From Pilatotrama ljubarskyi (lineage: Eukaryota; Basidiomycota; Agaricomycetes; Polyporales; Polyporaceae), in contig MU277723.1 in the NCBI GenBank assembly GCA_022385805.1, positions 151,444 to 215,443 of the forward strand: a stretch of 64,000 bases of DNA. The letters run 5' to 3'. The notes below the pieces were generated by a model. The model searched no databases, had not been told where the DNA came from, and saw only the letters and a list, made by a program, of their open reading frames with translations. Position 1 is the first letter of the stretch, and each line of letters starts with the position of its first letter. A program made the position numbers and the translations under genes. This document shows positions 22,155 through 33,075 of the stretch, one piece after another.

Positions 22155-23731
22155 CTACTGATCAACCTTACCTAACGGAGTCTTCGCCATGACACTGAGC
22201 ACCTCGAACAGAACCTACAATCCCAGATGAGTATGACGACGTCCGGGAGCCCGACCACTTACGTCTGCGGCAGCCATCGTAGTCAGTTCCGCGTTCGTGT
22301 CGTATGCAGGGGCGACCTCAACGATGTCAGCGGAAACGATGTGCAACCCATCCAAGCCTCGCAGAATCGTGCGCAGCTCGCGGGTGGACCAACCGCCGGT
22401 CTCAGGCGTTCCAGTGGCCGGGGCGAACGCTGGATCGATGGAATCGATCTAAGATACCCGATCACGAAACAAAGCTCAACATCGTGGCTGCGAGCAGAGT
22501 TCGGAAGTAACGGTACGCACATCGATAGAAAGATAGACAGGCATGTCGCCGACAGTCTCCCGGATCTTCTTGATGATGCCATCCGTCCCTATGGGGAGGG
22601 AAGTACTCGAGTTAGTATGAGTTTGCGAAAACAGCATGCTCTCGACATACCTAGGGTGTCGATCTCGCGGGCCTCGATGCGCTGGAAGCCCGAAGCATCG
22701 TCATTGGCGTAGTCGGCCGGGCCAGACAATGTCGTGCGAATCGCACCATGCTGAAAATAATCATTTCAACTAGGATCACCGGTAACTCGGAACACGAGGG
22801 CTGGTGCAGATATGGATGGCGTAGAGAGAGGGATACTTGCAATAGATGTGCCGTTCTTGATAAGGCCTTCCTGGCTAGCCCAGTAGAAGTAAGTGCCATG
22901 GTTGATGGCAGCCTGTTCGGACGGCGCGCCACCGAAGACCTCGGGCTTCCAAGTGTCGAGGTGGCTGTCGAAGTGGATCACGGAAATGGGGCCGTAAGCA
23001 CTGTAGATAGAGCGCAACAGAGGAAGCACGATGGTATGGTCTCCGCCCAGAGTGATTATCCGAGGGTGATTCTTGCCATCGGCAGAAATGGGCACGAGAG
23101 GCTTTCCCGTGAGCGTGTCATTGCCGAGGGGTGAGAAAGTCGGGCGATGGAGAAGCTCCTTGTGGCCGTCTTCAATCTGCTTAATGGCATACTGGTTATC
23201 GTAAGGGGTTACTGGAATGTCGCCGCAGTCAACCAACTTCAGCCCGGAAAGGAAGGGGTTTACGGCAAGAGGGACGTTGTAGCCGCCATAAAGCGTCAAG
23301 CGGCGCGAGCCTGCACGGATTCCCGCAGGGCCGAAACGAGCGCCAGGGCGGTACGAGGTCCCAGTATCCTGTACTGATAGTCAGAAGGAAGAAAAATATG
23401 ACTGAATGCGGGGTGACGTACGAAGGGTGCGCCAATGAAGGCAATGTCGAAAGTGGTGTCCTTCTCTTTTCCCAGGCACTTGACCCAAGGCAGCTTGGCA
23501 AAAGTGGTGATGCCGGAGAAGATGGAGTCGGCGGTCACTGAAGACATGCCGTGAGTTTCGCCTGCATCGATGTCAGAGCGACTCACCCTCGTTGTCCCCA
23601 GGGTAGTAGACTGCCTGGTAAGGAAACTTGACGTAGTCGAGGGGCATCTGCAGGTCGTCGTCGTGGCCCTCATGGGCTGCGACGACGCTTAAGAGAGAGG
23701 CAAGAAGAAGGGAGGCAAGATTGAGCTGCAT
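22155..23731 (-). CDS. Secreted agmatinase/arginase-family ureohydrolase
   Basis: The enzyme should hydrolyse a guanidino compound such as agmatine to urea and an amine using two manganese ions. Seven exons begin at 23731; the first four are 23731-23587, 23537-23422, 23368-22841 and 22750-22651. [19 protein letters not shown] is a clear signal peptide, so the enzyme enters the secretory pathway, unlike the cytosolic arginases. Metal-site motifs are complete: [19 protein letters not shown] and SIDIDSIDP. The typical substrate loop [14 protein letters not shown] is present, and NHGTYFYWA follows the HFDSHLD site. The third intron appears to use a GC donor (gcaagt), which is the only way to keep the frame [15 protein letters not shown]. 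The end is read through to GKVDQ and a stop at 22155. An in-frame ATG nine codons upstream (23758) would add a short non-hydrophobic lead. Agmatinase or another ureohydrolase cannot be told apart here. Confidence 0.85.
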
Positions 23732-24333
23732 GGTATATCGGCTGGCGATGAGGCTCACGATGGGGGATTGGCGGACTCATGGCTAGCTATAAATCGTCCC
23801 ATGCCTCGAGGCACGTCGTTGTTCCGACGATCATGAGGGCATGCCGCATGACCTTGTGCAGCTATCTTTCGCGAGAATTCCTGGAATCAGGCGAGGAGAA
23901 TGCAGTCGAAGCACTACAGAACTTGCGGTACAGAATTCCCAGAACCATCATCGAGTTCTGAAGGGAATACGTCAGTTGCCGCCTCATGCACGGGACAAAT
24001 TGGTTCATACCGAGAAGCCTGGTGTCATAGTTGCACCAGAGGTGCGGAACGTCGCTCAGGGTATACACTGAGTGAACTGGCAATGACTCATCAGGGCTTG
24101 CGCTCGTGAGCCCGGTATCGGGGCGAAACCTATCACGCACACCGATAATGCCGCCCGTGGAAAGCCGGTTGATCCTAGTCCTATCGGGACTGGCATAGGT
24201 CAGAGGTGGAAGGGAACATAAGGAGCCCGAATGACGGATGGTAAAAGTGGCTCCTATCAACCCAAGACTCCTGGGCCGGCAGTTCAGCGATAAACTCCAG
24301 CGATACTATCCCCAATTTCACCTCCAGCTCAGG
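23732..24333. other. Divergent intergenic region
   Basis: About 600 bases between the agmatinase-like gene and the MATE transporter, presumed to hold both promoters. No gene seen. Confidence 0.5.
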
Positions 24334-26468
24334 ATGACATCTTTCTCTACAGCCAGCGAAAGACAGCCTCTACTAGACAGCCGTAGCTCACGCGAGCAGA
24401 ATAGCTCAAAGGTGGCGGCAACAGCATGTTCGACGTTGTCGGACATGGATGAGGCATCCCAGCCGCCAACCGAAACGACTTCCTATCACGGCCATGCGGG
24501 AAATCAAGCGCTCAAAACGCTTTTCTCCTCTCTCCTCATCGACTCCGTACCAGGTTCGTCTTGCTATCACTCAAGCAGAAACCAGAAAATGTCCACTCAT
24601 TTATGGTCTTAAGTGATACTATCCTATGTCCTACAAAACTCCATCCAGTTCGCCGGAGTGCTCATTTCTGGGCGTCTCGGACCCGACGAGCTCTCGGCAG
24701 CAGCCTTCTCGCTGATGTTAGCGATGGTCGGTGAGTAGTCAAGTCTGAGATCCATAGACGGCGGGCATAACCAGAAACTATGCAAGGCTGGTGCGTTGCG
24801 CTCGGGGGCACGACTGCCCTTGATACGCTTGGCTCGCAGGCCTTCACAGGAGGGGACCGGCCATCGGTGTCGATCCACCTTCAACGCTGCATAGTGCTCC
24901 TCTGGCTCCTCTTTGTTCCGGTGGCCATACTTTGGGCGTTCATAGAGCCCCCCTTATTGCTTTTGGGTCAGGAGGAACGGCTGAGCCGAGACGTTCAGTC
25001 CTTCCTGCGCGTCCTACTGCTTGGCGCGCCAGGCTACATCGGCTTCGAGAGTCTCAAGAAATACTTACAATGCCAGGGTGCGTGTATCTGTGAAAATCGA
25101 TATTCTCGGAGAGCGTCTGACTCTGAGCATGATATGACGGGCAGGGATTATGCGCGCATCGACCTACGTATTGCTCATAGTCGCCCCCGTCAACGTAGCT
25201 TTGAACGTACTTCTAGTGCATCATACGCCACTCGGGCTTCTCGGCTCGCCCATGGCTATCTCCATCACATACTGGCTGTGTTTCCTGCTGCTCATCCTAT
25301 TCACGTACCTCTCTCCGACGCACCGCAAGAATGGGACGTGGGCCGGTCTGCAGCCCGCCGTCGTATTCGATCTCAGTAGTTGCTTCTACTTCCTCAAGCT
25401 CGCAGTTCCCGGCGTCCTCATGGTAGGCACTGAATGGTGGGTCGTCTCCTGTCGCATACTGCACTTGATTCATGTCCCATCAGGGCGGCCTTCGAGATCG
25501 TCGCGTTAGCTGCAGGTCGGCTGGGCTCGTTGCCTCTAGCCGCGCAGTCAGTCATCATGACCACGGATCAGAGTCAGTGATCATTGTCCTATAGGTACAA
25601 CTGGTCTCTAACAAGTGGCGGTGCGCTGCAGTCTTGAATACCATCCCTTTCGGAATCGGTGCGTGTTGCGTTCAATTCAAGATCGGTTATCGTTGCTCAT
25701 TGTCAGACGACAGGCGTCGCGGCGTCTACACGAGTAGGTAATCTCATCGGCGCGCGGTCTGCTATAGGCGCGAAACGCGCAAGTCATGCATCGGCACTTC
25801 TGAGCGTAGTAGTGGGCGCTGTGGTCATGGTAGTTCTCTTAGCTACAAAAGACGTGAGTAGTTCCATTCCTTCGAGTAGCGCATTACTCAACCATGTTTC
25901 GACGGCATGTCAGGTTTTCGGGTACCTGTATAGCGATGATGAAGACGTTGTGATCCTCGTTAGCAAGGTTATGCCTCTCGTGGCATCATTCCAGGTGCTG
26001 ATCAGTCGAGTTTGTGCGGTTCTTCGTTGACATTCAGTCCAGATTGCGGACGGCCTGGCGGGATCGTGCGGAGGCGTTCTTCGTGGTCAAGGTATGCATC
26101 GGCCAATAAGTTCGCGTTCCTTGTAGTCATGCTCAGGCTTTCTGGCGTAGGTCGCCAGCACCTTGGAGCGTTCTTCAATCTCATTGCATATTACGTCTTG
26201 GCGCTACCCCTAGGAATCACCTTGGCCTTCCACCCCAGGACGCGTCTTGGTCTCCAGGGGCTTTGGATAGGTAACGGAATTCTCGTTTACATCCGTAGGA
26301 GCTTAGTTGACGTGTTGAGTAGGCCAAGTGGTTGCGCTCTTCATCGTCGGGCTGAGCGAGTACGCGGTAGTGTGGCTCGGGACCGACTGGGAGAAGGAAG
26401 TACAGCGCGGTATCGAGCGCAACGAAGCGGAAGCCAAACGACGGCAGATGCATGCGCACGAGCAGTGA
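24334..26468 (+). CDS. MATE family multidrug/cation antiporter
   Basis: A membrane transporter with about 12 helices that should export organic cations or toxins in exchange for protons or sodium. The ATG at 24334 opens a polar cytosolic N-terminus ([16 protein letters not shown]). Exon 1 is 24334-24553, exon 2 24614-24730, then many further exons. Signature pieces are [84 protein letters not shown], and [15 protein letters not shown], all typical of the eukaryotic MatE repeat. The last exon is hydrophobic ([18 protein letters not shown]) with a charged tail ending HAHEQ. Later exon joins were not all traced, but no frame-breaking lesion was seen. Fungal relatives sit in plasma or vacuolar membranes. 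Confidence 0.85.
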
Positions 26469-27081
26469 GATGTACGTTCGCGCGAGAGAAAAGCCGTACC
26501 CGGGCTCTTGTACCCAAGGAACCCGGTGTGATTCGCTCTGGCCGCGATGTATAGGAATGTCAACCATGGACATCTATGCCGTTACAATGATCACGGGAGC
26601 TCTCAATATAGGCCTTCGACTGTTTTTCAGCTTGTCTGCCGCCTCCGGGTTCATGGAGTGAAATTGGCTTTGGTCTCGGTCTCGGTCCGTGGCCGGTCCG
26701 CAGGTAGGCCGTCCTGGAACAGGACGCTCTCAGCGTTCTTGAGCGCTTGAGGTCCTGCTCTCGGCCAGTATTCGAGCCCTTCAGATGCTCTGCAGGGGTC
26801 CAGACAATCAGCGCTGCTCGCAAATATCGTCCAATGAACCAGGCTTCCCGGACAGCGGTCGTAGCCCACAGGCATGAGGGGAGGCTTGTAGACTGGCCTC
26901 TTGAGGGCCTGGGCCAGGAGACGACGCCTACGGAGCTCCAGGCGCAGCTGACTCTTGTGGCACATCACGCACCTTCCTCTCCGATCTTAGGCACGTTCTC
27001 GACGACGTTGAGGTATATGAAGGGCGGAGCGTTGTGCGAAGAGCTCTAACAGCCCCTGTCCACCACCCTCCACCTACCACT
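26469..27081. other. Intergenic region upstream of glycerol dehydrogenase
   Basis: About 610 bases between two genes read in the same direction. Only short random frames are seen; it presumably holds the 3' end of the MATE transcript and the promoter of the next gene. Confidence 0.5.
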
Positions 27082-28387
27082 ATGCCTAACCCAAACAAGG
27101 TCACCGAACGGCTCTTCCAGTCTCCCTCCAAGTACATTCAGGGGCCATACGCCATCCACAACGCAGCAAAGTACCTCGGTAAACTCGGCAAGGCGCCATT
27201 GCTTCTCTGCGATGACATCGTCTGGAATATCGGTATGCGTCTCACTTGCCTATCAGCTAGCAGGACACCTTCTCATTCTGCATCCGATGACAGCCGGAAA
27301 GGAGCTCGTTCAGGCCCTAGAAGGAGCCGGCTTCAAGATATACAGAGCGGTCTTTGGCGGCGAGGCTTCGCGCGAAGAGATCGACCGCTTGAGCGTCCTT
27401 GGACGCAAGGAGTCGTCCGACTTCGTCATCGCCCTCGGCGGTGGAAAGACCATCGATACGGCCAAGACGGTCGCGGATGACCTCTCGCTGCAGGTCGCTA
27501 TCATACCCACCACCGCGTCTACCGACGCACCTTGCTCCGCGCTCTCCGTTCTCTACCGCCCCTCGGGGGAGTTCCACTGCTACACGTTCTTCGACAAAAA
27601 CCCTAACGTCGTCCTCGTCGATACCACCGTCATCTCGAAGGCACCTCCGCGCTTCCTGGCAGCGGGCATGGGCGACGCGATCGCCACGAACGTCGAGGCG
27701 CGTCGCTGCTTGAACAGCCCGAACTTCGGAGGCGGACTGCCGACGGAGGTGTCCGCGGCCATTGGCCAAAAGTGCGAAGAGATTCTCTTCAAGTACGGGA
27801 AGCAGGCGTACGAAGCGAACCGCGCGCACGCCGTCACGCCTGCTCTAGAGGCTGTCGTGGAGGCCAACACGTTGCTATCCGGCCTGGGCTTTGAATCCGG
27901 CGGTCTGGCGGCAGCGCACGCTGTAAGGCCCAGGCCCGACAGTCTCCGGGGGAGATGCTGAACCAATCTTTGCAGATCCACAACGGCATGACCGCAATAG
28001 AGGAATTGCACTCACTGCTACACGGCGAGAAAGGCAGGCTCCGTCCACCCAGTCCGTATTCAGCTTGATGCTCATGTATGCCCACCGCACCTAGTCGCTT
28101 TCGGCACGATATGCCAGCTGGTCCTTGACGGTGTCCCGACTTCCGAGTTGGACCGCTACATCGAGTTCATGCTCTCAGTGGATCTACCCGTCAACTTCGA
28201 ACAGCTGGGCATTCCGAACGTGAAGGACGAGGAGCTTCGGCGAGTCGCAGAGCTCGCATGTGCAGAGGGCGAGACCATCTGGAACCTCGACCGGGTTATC
28301 AATGTCGACCTCGTCTACGGCGCCATCAAGGCGGCGGACGCTGCCGGGCGAGACTACATCAAGAGGACGGGCTGGAAGAGAACTTAG
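27082..28387 (+). CDS. GldA-type glycerol dehydrogenase (iron-type alcohol dehydrogenase family)
   Basis: The enzyme should oxidise glycerol to dihydroxyacetone with NAD+ in the cytosol. Four exons (27082-27232, 27261-27922, 27976-28033, 28095-28387) give 387 residues, the usual GldA length. N-terminal SPSKYIQGP, the nucleotide motif IALGGGKTIDTAK, PTTASTDAPCSALSV, the metal Asp in AAGMGDAIAT, the first metal His in FESGGLAAAHA-IHNG and the second in LHGEK-VAFGT are all present. C-terminal ACAEGETIWN is also typical. The third intron starts with GC instead of GT (AAAG then gcaggc) and ends CTAG; this join restores HGEKVAFGT exactly. The protein is closer in pattern to bacterial GldA than to yeast aldo-keto glycerol dehydrogenases; Schizosaccharomyces Gld1 is a known fungal member. 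Confidence 0.9.
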
Positions 28388-28711
28388 GGAGACCTTATGA
28401 TAGATGCTCCACTGTAGACTTACTCTGCGGACCCTCGAGTGTGTTGTAGCCAAGTTGTAGCGTAGAAACCGTGTACAGTATACCATCAGGAAGGAGTGTA
28501 AAGCCACCACACGATAAGCTGCGGATCGCCTCCGTTAAACCGACCGGCATCTTCGGATTTGCTTGCTCGTGGTGACGGAGCCCCGTCCTACATGCAGCAG
28601 CGCTGGAAGCTGGCCAGGAAGCCCGGGAGCGGGCGTAGAGGAAAGAACGACCGTTTTGGCGCCCGCAAAGCTCTGCATTTTACTTTCACCTGCTCATCCC
28701 GCCCGCTCCCC
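28388..28711. other. Intergenic region
   Basis: About 320 bases between two plus-strand genes; nothing beyond presumed 3' and 5' untranslated sequence. Confidence 0.5.
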
Positions 28712-29060
28712 ATGGGTCGCAGTGCGAAGCTGCACAAGCGTCAGGCAAGTCCCAAGCAACATCTTACGCCTCGTAACCTTCATCTCATCTTGCAATTCTC
28801 TGGAGCAGCCCAAGAAAGCGACGAGCAGCGCCGGGTCCACCGCCGTCTCCCAGCCTGCGCCCAAGCCAAAGGCCGTCGCCGCCGCCCCCACGCCCAAGGA
28901 GCAGAAAAAGCGGGCAGGGCTCAAGGCAAAGGCGAAGACGCACAAGCGCGAGGGCGACGGACCTGTGCTCGGCGGTGCGGACTACGTCGAGCTTATGCTC
29001 GGCAGCAGACGCAAGGCCAAGGAGGAGGCGGCCAAACTGCCCAAGGACCCCGAGTCGTGA
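28712..29060 (+). CDS. Small basic conserved fungal protein
   Basis: Two exons (28712-28744 and 28809-29060) encode 94 residues. The N-terminus MGRSAKLHKRQ and the C-terminal block GPVLGGADYVELMLGSRRKA recur, as I recall, in hypothetical proteins of other basidiomycetes; between them lies an Ala/Lys/Pro-rich linker with KKRAGLKAKAKTHKR. The intron uses a GC donor that matches the consensus well (CAG then gcaagt). The Lys-rich make-up would suit a nuclear or nucleolar protein, but this is only inference. No known domain. Confidence 0.7.
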
Positions 29061-30012
29061 GCGTCCCTCTTGGAGCGTTACCCTCGCCCCACTGCCGCTG
29101 CGCTCTTGTTGGATGTTGGATGCCATGGAGATCGGAGAATTTGGTGGAGAGCCCGAGGGAAGGGGAGCTGGAGGCGGGCGAGGGCGACACTCTCGGGCTC
29201 GAGTCTCCTCGATGCTCCTCGGGCCGTCCTTACGTCTTGGTGTAGCCGTAAGTGTTGATTCAAGCTCTCCTTCTGTTCTTCACGCTGATGTGCGCCGGAC
29301 AGTTTGATGCTAGCGATGCTACGGCCGGCCGTCCAGTCCGCCCTTGCACTGCGGATCGTCCGCGCAGCACCCTCACTGTCAGGATCACCGTTGTGATACT
29401 GTCCAAATGTCTCGATCTCCCCACTCCATCTCAAGCTCGCGCAGCTGGGACGTAACCCGGAGGGAGCAGCTCTCGCACGGAGGCCGCCTAGCTGGTACTT
29501 CGGAAGAACCAGAGCCTAGGGGCTTGGGCTAAATAGGTGTAGGAATTCGTCATTGCGCGCCGTAATCCTACATGATACATTACAGCTAGGGATACAACGG
29601 GACCACTCGTGTTAGATTCGGGCACCCATGCGGGGCGGCGAGGAGCGAGCCAGGCGAAGCCATCCAACCCGGATAATGATAGAGAACAAGGTGTGAAATA
29701 CCACTAATGTACCGCGACGATGCAATCGTCGCCGAACGAGCGAAGCGCGCCGAGAGCGCAGTGCAGTAAAAAAAGCAATATGCACAACGAACGAGGGCAA
29801 GGGAGGCGAGCCCGCCCCTCCGTGCGGCGCTACGTACAGCATGTCGCACGCGTCGGACACATGCCGTCCATGTCTTGCGCCGCACTCTGCGGAAGGGCGT
29901 TAGAAGGCGAAGGTAAGAACATTGGTGCCGGCGAGTGCGCGGGATGTGCGAAATGCGAAAGAAGCGTCACCATTTTGCAACAAAAGAGCGTTCAAGAGTC
30001 CATCCGAAGAGG
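29061..30012. other. Convergent intergenic region
   Basis: About 950 bases between the small basic protein and the 3' end of the next minus-strand gene. No recognisable gene on either strand. Confidence 0.45.
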
Positions 30013-32041
30013 CTATCTCGCGACAGCACGGCTCGGCGGCTGCAGCATCGCAAACCCGTCCAAGTCATCTTGCCCATCCACGCTGTACACCGAGTCCCGC
30101 GTCGCCGAGGAGATGTTCCGGCTCAGTGCCGCCTGCGGCGGTCGCGGCACCTGTAGCACGCCCGAGCTCGAGTCCCGCACCGCGACCCCACCCACGTCAA
30201 AGCTCGGCCGTGCGCTCGGCGAAGGCAGAGGCGAGGAGGGCAGAGGCGCAAGCGGGGGCCCGCGGAAGCGATCGAGGCGCAGCGTAGACTGGCTCGTACT
30301 ATGGCTGAGTGCCTGGCTGTCGCTGCGCGCCAGTGTCACGGTGGGCGACACGTTCGTCGGGGTGGGACTCCGGCGCGGGCTGAACGCTCCGGACGTGCGG
30401 CGCGACTCGCGGCCGGCCATGTAGGCACTGGTGCGCAGAGTTCCGGGCGCGGTGACGGCGGGCCGTGGGAAGTCGGGGAGGTCGTTCGCGCCGTAGATGG
30501 TGGCCATCTCGAGGATGTGGTCGATCTCCTGGGACGAGACCGAGGTCGACGTCTGCGTGCTGGTCGGGCGGCGGAGAATGGAGTCGGCGTTCGACGCGAG
30601 CGAGTTGTCGGGCGTGAGGGCGAGGCGGCCGTAGTAGGGCGACGTGCCGGGCATGGGCTGCGTCGAAGGGTCAAACGCGGACGAGCGGGCTGCGGCCGAG
30701 TATGCGGCGGAGACGTTCCGGGTGCCGCTGGTTGGGCTCAGCGTGGCAGCGTTGCGGCCGAGGGCTGTTGCGCCAAGCGTCGCCGTCGCATTGAGACTTT
30801 CGCGCGCGGAAAGGGAGCCAAGAAGTGATCCCGTGTTCTGTTCGCCGAACGGATCCCTCGGATCAGGAGACGTCGGCGTGACGAGGGTGGTGTACGCGGG
30901 ATTGCGCAGGTACTGCGTGAGCTGGCCGTAGTTCGAGTCCACGGGCGAGATCGGGCTTGTGTTGACCGAGGTGACGATCTGCGGCGGGGGCGAGATGCGG
31001 CGGTGGTCCTGCGGCTGCTTCTCCGGGTCGCGCGCAGTGGGCGACTGCACCTCGTCGAGCTTCGTGAACTTCTGCGCGCGCACCTTGCGTCTATGGATGA
31101 TGTACCATGTCACCATAGCCATTGCGACGATGGCCACCACGCCGCCGCACACTGCGACCACGATGACCGCGATCCTGGTGAGGAAGACGAGTTTGGCTCG
31201 GTGAGATGTTCAGTAGACGAGGAAACAGCGCAGCGACGTACTTCGGCGTAACACGCTCTGTAGAGGACATGGACTCCAACGAGGCAGCGTTGGTGAGGGA
31301 GTTCATGGGAATGCAGGCCGTACTGCTCTCGACGTTCCCGAAGATAGGCATCGGCGCGGAGGTCTCGCTATAGCCGTTGCCGTCCTCGAACAGGAAGATG
31401 ACCTGGCTGCCACGCTGGGCGTCCATGATGTACGCTTCCACGCCCGCCGTGTCGCTCGTCGTATTGCTCTCGCTGACGGGGAACGATGCACCTTTAGGGA
31501 TGAAGCCGCGCACTGTGCTGGGCGCGGGGACGCCTTGTGCAGTATCGAACTCGACGTTGAATGGCTCACACTGACTGAGCGTGCTATTAACGTGGTACCG
31601 GGGGACGAACGGGGCGGGATTTGTGGGTAAGCACGAAGTGTCGTCCGTGTCCGAAGGGTCGATGACAAGGATATCGGAGACGAGAGCCGTGCCTTGGCCT
31701 TTCGCATCGTCGAGCGAGGCGATAAACTGCGTACCCGCTGGTAGGGGGAGAAAGTTGATGGCCGACCCGGTCTCTGTCGTCGCGTTCCACGCAGTGTCCG
31801 GGAGGGTGATGAACACTGGCGTGCCATTCAGGGGAAGGACGCTGAGGGTGAGAGGGAGAGCAGCGGGGGCCTTGCCGCCTACGAAGTTCACGGTGAAGTT
31901 TCCGCACTGCTTGACTTCGGAGAACGAGATGGAGGCGAAGCGTGCTGCCGCGGGCACGGGTGCGAGGAGAAGGGCGAGGGCGGCGAAGAGAGAGGAGGAG
32001 AAGCCAAAGCCGGCCAGGGCGGCGCAAGGGGAAGGAAACAT
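30013..32041 (-). CDS. Basidiomycete single-pass membrane protein with signal peptide
   Basis: Two exons (32041-31242 and 31174-30013) give 653 residues. Residues 10-35 form a signal peptide (SLFAALALLLAPVPAAA). The outer domain has two similar halves, one starting SFSEVKQCGNFTVNFVGGKA and one around HVNSTLSQCEPFNVEF, each with a Cys-Gly/Glu-Phe pattern and N-glycosylation sites, plus further single cysteines (TSCLP, TACIP). The membrane helix KIAVIVVAVCGGVVAIVAMA is restored exactly at the splice join and is followed by HRRKVRAQK. The long Ser/Thr/Pro tail is disordered and cytosolic. This shape recurs often in Agaricomycete genomes, always without known function. It could be a surface sensor or adhesin. 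Confidence 0.8.
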
Positions 32042-33075
32042 GGGGAGCCTGCTCAGAGTCGGGCGACGGCGGGGCCTGAGTCGTCAAGACGTGAGGGGGC
32101 AGCCGCGTTTGAAAGGAGCGGACGCGGTCCAGCTGGTCCTGCTTTGTGCACAGCGAACGAGCGAGCCTACTGGGACATGCAGTCGCAGTGGCGGCAGGGA
32201 GGCTGTGGTTGACTACGGAGATTGTGAGAAATAAGAAGGGGGAGGAGGGGGAGAAGGAGAGAGAGGGCGGAGGGAGGCGCGGGAGGAGAAGATGTGAGGC
32301 TGCGTGCCGGCGGTTGCGGGCTGGGCTGATATGATAGGCGGGAGTAGATGTAATAAGCGATGGAAGGACGATGATTAGCCTCCTGTTCCTGGTGATCTGG
32401 ACAGTCCTGCGAGGTTGTTGCAGCGACCGTCCACAAGTAGCCGTCGCCGTCGCGCGGGGGGCGGGCATGGCGATCGCATTCCATACCGCATTCCGAACGC
32501 ACCGTGACCATCGGCGTCTGCTCGACGAGGGCGCCGCGCCCGACGGTCGATAGCCATGATGCATGGGTCGGAGACGGATGGATGGGATGGGGCCCTGTGT
32601 GCGACCGTTCGCCCGTCGACGTCTCTATGGAGATCCGGAGGCCCAGGTGCGTTGATGATTCAATAATAATGAACCTTGGCTTGTTCTGCGTAAGGCCCGT
32701 CCTGTAAGTCCGCCCGAGAGCGCTGCGTCAGAACAGAAGCACCCTCGGCGTGTGCACATGAGGACTGCACACAGAATGGGCGATGGCCCTCGTCCGCGGT
32801 TGGGCTGAGAGACGGAGACGCCTCCGTCAGCGAATCGCTGATCGAGGAATGCGTCATATGACCGCGTAAACACGCGTCGCGACGCGTCGGGGTCCGCTCC
32901 CACCTTCCATTTTCTCTCGTGTCCATCGGCCGCCTTATCTGGGGCTGCTGAGCTTGAAACACTAACATACGCCACCTCTCCAGGGTAGCCGTAAGCTATC
33001 GTACATTGCCAGGGTCAGGGACTTCGCAGAACCGTCCGTGTCTCCACGTCCGCTCGGCCACGCCGGACGCGAGCT
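32042..33075. other. Intergenic region
   Basis: About 1 kb upstream of the single-pass membrane protein and downstream of the E1 alpha gene, both read leftward. CT-rich on the minus strand close to the start at 32041, as in a fungal promoter. No gene recognised. Confidence 0.5.

Noticed and set aside
31587..32564. 325-codon minus-strand open frame
   Set aside because: It overlaps the signal peptide and outer domain of the membrane protein in a different frame and has no recognisable feature.
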